DNA from: Maricaulis sp042095695 | GTDB taxonomy: Bacteria > Pseudomonadota > Alphaproteobacteria > Caulobacterales > Maricaulaceae | Reading direction: 5' to 3' | Length of the DNA: 11,722 nt | NCBI GenBank assembly: GCA_042095695.1 | Contig: JBELMP010000073.1 | Location: 1-11,722, forward strand | Shown here: piece by piece, positions 6,581 to 11,722 of the stretch | How the letters are laid out: each line of letters starts with the position of its first letter | Position numbering within the stretch: position 1 is the first letter of the stretch | The notes under the pieces: model-generated | What the model saw: only the letters and a program-made list of their open reading frames with translations | What the model was told of the DNA's origin: nothing | Database searches by the model: none | Program-made: the position numbers and the translations under genes

Positions 6581-6623
6581 TAACGCAAAACGGCCCGGCG
6601 GTAAGCCGGGCCGCTCTGCGTTA
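6581..6623 (-). terminator. Intrinsic terminator after the M16 peptidase genes
   Basis: Read on the minus strand, the stem CGGCCCGGC and its complement GCCGGGCCG enclose a TTACC loop and are followed by TTTT. An outer pair TAACGCA/TGCGTTA extends the structure across a 3-nt internal mismatch, giving 16 paired positions per arm. It starts 11 nt after the stop of the M16 gene (6635). It also ends only 10 nt before the methyltransferase ATG at 6570. Confidence 0.85.
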
Positions 6624-6634
6624 GCGCAAGGACG

Positions 6635-8053
6635 CTATTGCGCGTCTGCCTCGGGCAGGATGAAACGGGCATTCGCCAATTCGGGAAGCGCCCGCACCTC
6701 GTCTTCGATGACGCCCAGATCTCCGACGACGACCAGAACGAGATTGTCATAGTCGAGATACTCCGTGGCGATCCGCGAAATGTCGTCATTCGTCACGGCC
6801 AGCAGGCTGGGCACGTAATTCTGCAGATAATCCTCGGGCAGGCCGTAGGTATCGCGGAAGCTGAGCTGCCCGATCAGGCCGCCCGCCGAGGCATTTTGCA
6901 GGATAAAGATTCCCGACATCCAGTTGCGGATCCCGTCGGCTTCTTCAGCTGGCGGGGCTTCACTGGAAAGGCGATTGATTTCATTGAAGGTCTCGCGCAG
7001 GGCCGGGGCCGTGTCAGCGGTATTTACATCCGCATTGAAAGTCCAGAATCCGCCGCCGAACCCCCAGGTCTCGCTACTGCCCGGTGAATAGGTATAGCCC
7101 TTATCCTCCCGCAGATTCTGAACGAGCCGGGAGGTAAAGGAGCCACCAAGAAGCGCATTCATCACTTCCAGGGCAGGCGCATCAGGATGATCAATGCCGA
7201 CCGCGGGAAAACCGACACGGAGCGTGGATTGCGGAGCGCCGGGACGATCAATGAACTGCACGACCGGCCCGCCCTGGGGTGCGGCACCGGTCACCGTGTC
7301 GGCGGCACCGGCTTGCCAGCCAGCAAAAGCCTCACGGATGGCGGCCTCGACGGCGGCTTCATCGAAACGACCTGCCACGTAGATATGGGCCCGACCGGCA
7401 CCGTAGTGGGCAGCGTAGAAGGCTTGCACATCCGCCAGCGTGTAGTCGGCGACCTGCTCTTCAGTTGGCAGGGCATTGCCATAGGGGTGATCCGTGCCGA
7501 ACAGCAAGCGGCGATAGGCTTCCGTCGCTATCGGTCCCGGTTCAGCGCGCGAGACCGAGGTGTCGCGGATCATGTTGCGCTGTACCCGGGTAAACTCGCT
7601 CTCGTCGAAATTCGGCGCCTGGGCGACCTCACCGATCACGCCGATGGCGTCGCCGGCAAATTCGGACAGGACATTGGCGCTGATCGATGTGGTGTGCCAG
7701 CCGACGCCAATATTCAGCCCGCCGCCCATGGAGGCGATCTGGGTCGAGATCTCCTCGGCGCTGCGTCCGGCCGCGCCTTCCTCCATCATCGCAGCAGTCA
7801 GGTCGGCGATATAGGTCTGCGAACCATCATCAATATTGCCGGCGCGAACCCGCAGCGAAACCTGGACGGTCGGTGCAAGACCATAGGGGATGAAGGTGAC
7901 ATCCAGCCCGTTATCGAGCGTGAAGCTGCGATATTCCGGGACGGTGAAGGACACCGGCTCGCCAATGGCGGGTTGGTCGTGAACCTGGGCAGCGGCGGGC
8001 GCCGCGCTCAGGAGTGTGGCGGCGAGGGCCGCCCGAAGCAGTTTGACTGTCAT
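6635..8053 (-). CDS. M16 family peptidase-like subunit lacking the zinc site, periplasmic
   Basis: This 472-residue protein has two M16 (insulinase/processing-peptidase) domains and a cleavable signal peptide (MTVKLLRAALAATLLSAAPAAAQ, cut near 22). Where active members have HxxEH, alignment around YIADLTAAMMEEGAAGRSAEEI gives D84, A87 and A88, so it cannot bind zinc in the usual way. The C-terminal half keeps LREDKGYTYSPGS with R315 and Y322, the Arg/Tyr pair that inactive partner subunits use to hold the substrate. Such a split is known from mitochondrial processing peptidase and from a heterotypic M16 enzyme of Sphingomonas sp. A1. The gene starts 16 nt after the zinc-bearing partner, with AAGGAG 7 nt before the ATG at 8053, so the two proteins are probably made together and pair. 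A longer open frame to 8401 lies within the partner gene and is not used. Confidence 0.9.
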   Translation of the reverse strand: MTVKLLRAALAATLLSAAPAAAQVHDQPAIGEPVSFTVPEYRSFTLDNGLDVTFIPYGLAPTVQVSLRVRAGNIDDGSQTYIADLTAAMMEEGAAGRSAEEISTQIASMGGGLNIGVGWHTTSISANVLSEFAGDAIGVIGEVAQAPNFDESEFTRVQRNMIRDTSVSRAEPGPIATEAYRRLLFGTDHPYGNALPTEEQVADYTLADVQAFYAAHYGAGRAHIYVAGRFDEAAVEAAIREAFAGWQAGAADTVTGAAPQGGPVVQFIDRPGAPQSTLRVGFPAVGIDHPDAPALEVMNALLGGSFTSRLVQNLREDKGYTYSPGSSETWGFGGGFWTFNADVNTADTAPALRETFNEINRLSSEAPPAEEADGIRNWMSGIFILQNASAGGLIGQLSFRDTYGLPEDYLQNYVPSLLAVTNDDISRIATEYLDYDNLVLVVVGDLGVIEDEVRALPELANARFILPEADAQ

Positions 8054-8069
8054 CGGTTTTCTCCTTCGC

Positions 8070-9485
8070 CTAGTCGTCAGTATTGACGCGGACTTCCAGG
8101 ACGGTCCGGTTGGTTGGACGCAGATATTCCTGGGCGGTGCTGAGCACGAGGTCGGGGGTGACCTGCTCGAACCCCTCGGTGATGCGATTGATCCGGCTCG
8201 GGTCGTCGTCAAACATGGCGAAAGAGGCCAGGAGGTCGACAAGACCGAAGCGGGTTGAGGTGTCCACCGTGCCGTAGAAGTCTGCCAGCAGCTTGGTGCG
8301 TGCGCGATCCAGGTCGGCCTCTGTGATCGGCTCGGTCCGGATCTGTTCGATTGTCTGGTCAAGCGTGCCGAGAACCTGGGAAGACAGGAATTCGCTGTCA
8401 TGGATCATGCCGACCGTCCACAGCATCGGCCCGTCATAATTGAAGGCATTGCCAAGCAGGTTGATGCCGCCAAAGACTTGAGAAGTATAGCCGGACTGGT
8501 TGACCAGGGACTGGTTGAGCTGGCTGTCATCACCTTGTACCAGCAATTGGTCGAGCAGGATCATCGCATAATATTCCGGCGTGCCACGCTCCGGCATGTG
8601 ATAGGCAACGCCCAGCGCGGGTTGGCGCGCGAGATCATCCTCCAGAAAGTGGAATTTCTCTTCCTCCTGGCGCGGCTCGGATGTGTCGATTTCCGGCAGC
8701 GGTGCACCCGCCGGGATGTGGTCGAAATAGGTTTCGATCCATTCCAGCGTCTGGGTCTTGTCGATGTCACCGGCGACGACGATGACGGCATTGCTCGGTG
8801 CATAGAATTGTTCGAAGAACAGCTGGGCATCTTCCAGTGATGCCGCGTCCAGATCCGTCAGGTCGCCATAGAAATTATGGGCGTTGTGCCAGTTTTCATT
8901 GGCCGCCATGGGCAGGTCGATCCAGATCCAGCCGCCATAGGGCTGATTGATCACATTCACGAAAACCTCATTGCGGACGACTTCGCGCTGATTATCCAGC
9001 TGGTCCTCGTCGAGATTCGGGAACGCCATGCGATCAGCCTCAGCCCAGATCACGGCTTCCAGCGCGTTGGACGGCACGACTTCATAGTAATTGGTGAAAT
9101 CATAACGGGTTGAGCCGTTATTGATGCCGCCATTGGAGTAGATCAGCCGATCGAACTGGCCGAGCGGCAGATTGCGTGAGCCCTGGAACATCAGATGCTC
9201 GAACAAGTGGGCAAAACCAGTCCGGCCGCGCGGTTCATTGCGGAACCCGACGCCATAATAGACAGCGACTGTCGCGGTCGGCGCGGTATTGTCCTCGGAC
9301 AGGACGACCCGCAAACCATTGTCCAGGCTGTGATAGCTGACATCGACGGTAAAGGCGGCGGTGTCCACCGTATCTGCGGCGGTCTCCGTCCGGGCGCTGT
9401 CAGGCGCCGGCTGACAGGCCGCAAGGGCCAGTCCGCCAAGGCTCAGAAGCGCGTGTCGTAGAAGCGTTCTCAATGCTTTCCCCAC
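8070..9485 (-). CDS. M16 family zinc metallopeptidase, lipoprotein
   Basis: This is the catalytic subunit of the pair. Numbered from GTG 9485, the 471-residue product has H93-LFE-H97 (HxxEH) inside GFAHLFEHLMFQGS, and the third zinc ligand E173 lies 76 residues after H97 in RNEVF, as expected for M16. A signal sequence ending LALAAC, with lipobox Cys at 24, indicates a lipoprotein, so the enzyme should sit in the envelope, probably facing the periplasm. The family degrades unfolded or short peptides within a closed chamber; the natural substrate here is unknown. The start is uncertain: GTG 9485 has no clear ribosome-binding site, while a TTG at 9473 follows GGGG by 6 nt and keeps the whole lipoprotein signal. 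The gene lies 56 nt after ubiA and 16 nt before its partner. Confidence 0.9.
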   Translation of the reverse strand: MGKALRTLLRHALLSLGGLALAACQPAPDSARTETAADTVDTAAFTVDVSYHSLDNGLRVVLSEDNTAPTATVAVYYGVGFRNEPRGRTGFAHLFEHLMFQGSRNLPLGQFDRLIYSNGGINNGSTRYDFTNYYEVVPSNALEAVIWAEADRMAFPNLDEDQLDNQREVVRNEVFVNVINQPYGGWIWIDLPMAANENWHNAHNFYGDLTDLDAASLEDAQLFFEQFYAPSNAVIVVAGDIDKTQTLEWIETYFDHIPAGAPLPEIDTSEPRQEEEKFHFLEDDLARQPALGVAYHMPERGTPEYYAMILLDQLLVQGDDSQLNQSLVNQSGYTSQVFGGINLLGNAFNYDGPMLWTVGMIHDSEFLSSQVLGTLDQTIEQIRTEPITEADLDRARTKLLADFYGTVDTSTRFGLVDLLASFAMFDDDPSRINRITEGFEQVTPDLVLSTAQEYLRPTNRTVLEVRVNTDD

Positions 9486-9541
9486 TCAATATGGACTTTA
9501 GAAGCGGGCAGCAGAGCCCAAGTTGAGCAGCGCGTCAAACC

Positions 9542-10477
9542 TTACAAAAAGGACAGGATTGCCGCCATCACAAAAGTCCCGACGAGAAGCAGGCCGGTGG
9601 TGCGATTGGACTTGAAGACGGCCAGACAGCGGGACCCGTCCTCGACATCCATAATCCGGACCTGGTTGAAGAGGTGGGCGGCGTAAAGTGCAAATACTGG
9701 GACAGCGAATGGATGGGCATATTGCAGCACCATGGCGGTTCCGGCGAGCGTTGCAGAGAGTGCGTAAAAGCCGGCAACCCAATAGGGTGACGCGCTACCG
9801 AAGAGACGCGCAGTCGAGCGCACGCCGACCAGCGCGTCATCCTCTGCATCCTGGTGCGCGTAGATCGTGTCATAGCCCAGGGTCCAGAAGACACAGCTGG
9901 CATAAAGCGCGAGCATGGCGATATCGAGCTGCCCCGCCACCGCAGTATAGGCCACCGGCACCCCCCAGTTGAAGGTGAGACCGAGCCAGGCCTGGGGCCA
10001 CCAGGTAATGCGTTTCATAAAGGGATAGGCGGCGACAAGTAGCAGCGAGGCCAGGGCAACGAGAGCGGCGAGCCTCGGGAGCTGGACAAGAATAATCAGC
10101 CCGACAAGGCCCTGTGCCGCGAGGAAGGTCCAAGCCTGTTTCAGCGAAACCGTGCCGGCGGCCAGGGGGCGGTCGGCGGTCCGGGCGATGCGGGCGTCGA
10201 GATCCCGGTCCACAATATCATTATAGGTACAACCAGCGCCGCGCATTGCGATCGCGCCAAGGGCAAAGAGGATCAGATAGTAGAGGTCGATCCATGCCGG
10301 TCCGGTCTCAATCCGGGCCAGGGCCAGCCCCATCCAGCAGGGCAGGGCAAGCAGCCAGAAACCAATCGGCCGGTCATACCGCGCCAGCCGCAGATAAGGG
10401 CGCACCGAGAGCGGTGCCCGGTCGACCCAGCTTTGGGGAATGGAGTCTGCGACTCGGCGGTCGAAATTCAAGGACAT
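9542..10477 (-). CDS. ubiA: 4-hydroxybenzoate polyprenyltransferase
   Basis: UbiA attaches the polyprenyl chain to 4-hydroxybenzoate, the first membrane step of ubiquinone synthesis. The 311-residue protein is strongly hydrophobic with about eight to nine membrane segments. It carries both prenyl-diphosphate/Mg motifs: N86-D-I-V-D90-R-D-L-D94 and D203-T-I-Y-A-H-Q-D210-A-E-D-D214. Upstream of them RYDRPIGFWLLALPCWMG (33-50) is typical of the ubiquinone enzyme, as opposed to haem O or chlorophyll prenyltransferases. I chose the ATG at 10477 because the normal N-terminus begins just before the RPYLRLARYDRP segment; the frame to 10564 would cross the divergent rsmE start. The ribosome-binding site is poor, and a 15-nt palindrome ends 5 nt upstream of the start. 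UbiD, the next enzyme, is encoded at the left end of the window. Confidence 0.95.
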   Translation of the reverse strand: MSLNFDRRVADSIPQSWVDRAPLSVRPYLRLARYDRPIGFWLLALPCWMGLALARIETGPAWIDLYYLILFALGAIAMRGAGCTYNDIVDRDLDARIARTADRPLAAGTVSLKQAWTFLAAQGLVGLIILVQLPRLAALVALASLLLVAAYPFMKRITWWPQAWLGLTFNWGVPVAYTAVAGQLDIAMLALYASCVFWTLGYDTIYAHQDAEDDALVGVRSTARLFGSASPYWVAGFYALSATLAGTAMVLQYAHPFAVPVFALYAAHLFNQVRIMDVEDGSRCLAVFKSNRTTGLLLVGTFVMAAILSFL

Positions 10478-10482
10478 GGCGA

Positions 10483-10497
10483 AGCTTTGGCAAAGCT
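10483..10497. promoter_or_regulatory. Palindrome AGCTTTG-G-CAAAGCT before ubiA
   Basis: A perfect 7-1-7 inverted repeat ends 5 nt upstream of the ubiA ATG (10477), where the ribosome-binding site should be. With a 1-nt centre it is better as a protein-binding site than as an RNA hairpin, though a hairpin with a slightly larger loop is possible. Confidence 0.45.
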
Positions 10498-10512
10498 GCA
10501 GGGCGAGATCAA

Positions 10513-10555
10513 GGCATGCTTGACGGGATGGTGCAGCACGAGAGACAAGCATGCC
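10513..10555. repeat. Nested inverted repeat at the rsmE start
   Basis: Perfect 10-nt arms GGCATGCTTG (10513-10522) and CAAGCATGCC (10546-10555) flank 23 nt. Nearly concentric inside lies a second inverted repeat, GTGC-A-GCAC (10531-10539). The right arm covers the rsmE ATG at 10551, so an RNA fold would hide that start codon. As DNA it could be an operator shared by the divergent ubiA and rsmE genes. Confidence 0.6.
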
Positions 10556-11321
10556 CATGACCACCGATCCGCGTCTTTTCCTCGATCAGCCGCTTGTCGA
10601 CGCCTTGGAAGTTCGGCTCGACCGGGAGGATAGTCATTATCTGATCAATGTGATGCGCCGCCGGACGGGCGACACGGTTCGGCTTTTCAATGGGCAAGAT
10701 GGCGAGGTACGCGCGCGGATCGTGGAAGCGGACAAGCGCAGTGCCCGACTGGAAATTGTGGAAAAGACCCGGGCCCAGGCCGGCGTGCCCGATCTCGATC
10801 TGCTGTTCGCGCCGGTGAAACGCGCCAAGACTGATCTGACTGTCGAGAAGGCGGCGGAGATGGGGGTCAGGCGGATCCGGCCTGTAATCACTGAACGCAC
10901 ACAATCCGACAGGATCAATCTGGACCGGTTCCGGGCCATCGCGAAGGAGGCGGCAGAGCAGACCGAGCGTCTCGACCTTCCCGTGGTGCACAAGTTGGAA
11001 AAGCTTGATCGCATTCTGGACGCGTGGGATGCGGACCGGGTTCTGATATTCTGCGATGAGGCGGGCGATGATGGCGAGCGCGCCTGGGGCGGCGATCGCG
11101 GTCGGGCTGAGGCCGCCGCGGCGCAAATGATGGATCTCGTCGACCGGCCGGCGGCCATTCTGATCGGTCCGGAAGGGGGGTTTTCGCCGACCGAGCGTGC
11201 CCATCTGCGCAGTCTGGCCTTTACCCGGGCAGTCAGCCTGGGGCCGCGCATCCTGCGTGCCGAGACGGCTGCCATTGCGGCGATGACGCTGTGGCAGAGC
11301 GCGTGCGGGGATTGGCGCTGA
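10551..11321 (+). CDS. rsmE: 16S rRNA (uracil(1498)-N(3))-methyltransferase
   Basis: RsmE methylates U1498 of 16S rRNA in helix 44 near the decoding centre, acting on the 30S subunit. The 256-residue product has the usual two parts: an N-terminal PUA-like RNA-binding domain (to about residue 75, with HYLINVMRRRTGDTVRLFNG) and a C-terminal SPOUT knot. Family motifs are clear: TVEKAAEMGVRRIRPVITERTQ (97-118), EAAEQTER (133-140), LIGPEGGFSPTE (204-215) and LGPRILRAETA (230-240), which forms the SAM-binding knot. Two starts, ATG 10551 and ATG 10557, are in frame; GAGAGA ends 5 nt before the first, so I use it, but it lies in the arm of an inverted repeat. It is divergent from ubiA, and gshA follows after 97 nt on the same strand, so they may share a transcript. 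Confidence 0.95.
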   Translation: MPMTTDPRLFLDQPLVDALEVRLDREDSHYLINVMRRRTGDTVRLFNGQDGEVRARIVEADKRSARLEIVEKTRAQAGVPDLDLLFAPVKRAKTDLTVEKAAEMGVRRIRPVITERTQSDRINLDRFRAIAKEAAEQTERLDLPVVHKLEKLDRILDAWDADRVLIFCDEAGDDGERAWGGDRGRAEAAAAQMMDLVDRPAAILIGPEGGFSPTERAHLRSLAFTRAVSLGPRILRAETAAIAAMTLWQSACGDWR

Positions 11322-11418
11322 CGTTTTCGTGTGCCGAAAGTCGCCCGTCCAGTCTTGTTCTTGACCGAACGTCCCCATATCTGTTGCGGATATTCTCCAC
11401 TGGCAGGGGCGCCCGACG

Positions 11419-11722
11419 ATGAGCGGTACATATAATCAAGGCGGTGAAGGCGAAGTCATCGAGCACAAGGACCAGCTCGCCGCCTATCTCGCGGCGGGTT
11501 GCAAGCTGTCGAGCGATTTCCGCATTGGAACCGAGCACGAGAAGTTCGGCTTTGCCCTGGACGATCATGCACCGTTGCCCTTCCGCGGTGATGGTCCGTC
11601 AGTCGAGAAAATGCTGGCCGGACTCAAGCGTTTCGATTGGGATCCAGTCGAAGAGGGGGGCTATCTGATCGCCCTTAAACGCGAGGGTGCCTCGATCACG
11701 CTGGAGCCGGGTGGGCAATTCG
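11419..11722 (+). CDS. gshA: Glutamate-cysteine ligase, plant/alphaproteobacterial type (5' part, runs off the window)
   Basis: The first 101 residues are visible. Glutamate-cysteine ligase joins glutamate to cysteine using ATP, the first and limiting step of glutathione synthesis in the cytoplasm. The diagnostic sequence is FRIGTEHEKFGF (35-45), the ATP/Mg-binding start of the plant-type (GCS2) family found in alphaproteobacteria and plants, followed by REGASITLEPGGQF at the edge, which leads into the conserved EPGGQxE motif. The start ATG at 11419 gives the usual N-terminus of roughly 35 residues before the GTEHEKF motif. No strong ribosome-binding site is visible. The gene is cut by the window end with no internal stop, and the full protein would be expected to be about 450 residues. 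Its place directly downstream of rsmE is a familiar alphaproteobacterial arrangement. Confidence 0.9.
   Translation, partial: MSGTYNQGGEGEVIEHKDQLAAYLAAGCKLSSDFRIGTEHEKFGFALDDHAPLPFRGDGPSVEKMLAGLKRFDWDPVEEGGYLIALKREGASITLEPGGQF

Noticed and set aside
9486..9541. Short GGGC/GCCC inverted repeat between ubiA and the M16 gene as a terminator
   Set aside because: A 4-nt stem with no T-tract is too weak to call.
10509..11378. 289-codon minus-strand frame opposite rsmE
   Set aside because: RsmE on the plus strand has all its family motifs, so this is a shadow frame.
11340..11418. Possible promoter for gshA (TTGTTC, 17 nt, TATCTG)
   Set aside because: The hexamers match the consensus poorly, and rsmE read-through explains expression equally well.

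Overview
The window looks like an ordinary GC-rich chromosomal segment of an alphaproteobacterium. The gene repertoire fits this: an E. coli-type UbiA and UbiD, a plant-type glutamate-cysteine ligase directly after rsmE, a paired M16 peptidase and an ETF-beta lysine methyltransferase homologue. A Caulobacterales/Hyphomonadales/Maricaulis-like organism is my guess from style and content and is not proven. I see no insertion sequence, CRISPR array, tRNA, rRNA or phage gene. Long antisense open frames occur opposite several genes, as is normal at this GC content.

Layout. On the minus strand at the left end lies ubiD (78-1587). A 341-nt AT-richer divergent intergenic region follows, then a plus-strand gene for a degenerate BLUF-like protein (1929-2369). 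Converging on it from the right is a minus-strand cluster, in transcription order marR (5794-5363), an enoyl-CoA isomerase/hydratase gene (TTG start at 5322), a secreted polysaccharide deacetylase gene (4530-3727) and a membrane-anchored serine beta-lactamase-like hydrolase gene (3730-2378). Spacings are tight: 40 nt, 12 nt and a 4-nt ATGA overlap. Upstream is an ETF-beta lysine methyltransferase-like gene (6570-5887), separated by a strong intrinsic terminator from a two-gene M16 metallopeptidase unit (9485-8070 and 8053-6635). Further upstream is ubiA (10477-9542). UbiA and rsmE (10551-11321) are divergent and share a 73-nt intergenic region full of inverted repeats. gshA (from 11419) follows rsmE and runs off the right edge.

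How the genes work together. UbiA and UbiD catalyse consecutive steps of ubiquinone synthesis (prenylation, then decarboxylation of 4-hydroxybenzoate), although about 8 kb separates them here. The two M16 genes look like one heterodimeric envelope protease: the lipoprotein subunit carries the zinc site, and the other subunit has lost it but keeps the Arg/Tyr pair. The MarR cluster joins an acyl-CoA enzyme to two envelope-directed hydrolases, which may mean a regulated lipid/envelope function, but nothing shows the substrate. rsmE and gshA are probably co-transcribed housekeeping genes.

The points most worth a second look are the BLUF-like protein without its flavin-contacting residues, the nested inverted repeats between ubiA and rsmE, the terminator only 10 nt before the methyltransferase start, and the MarR-led acyl-CoA/envelope cluster. 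I did not find convincing evidence of a wholly new multi-gene system.
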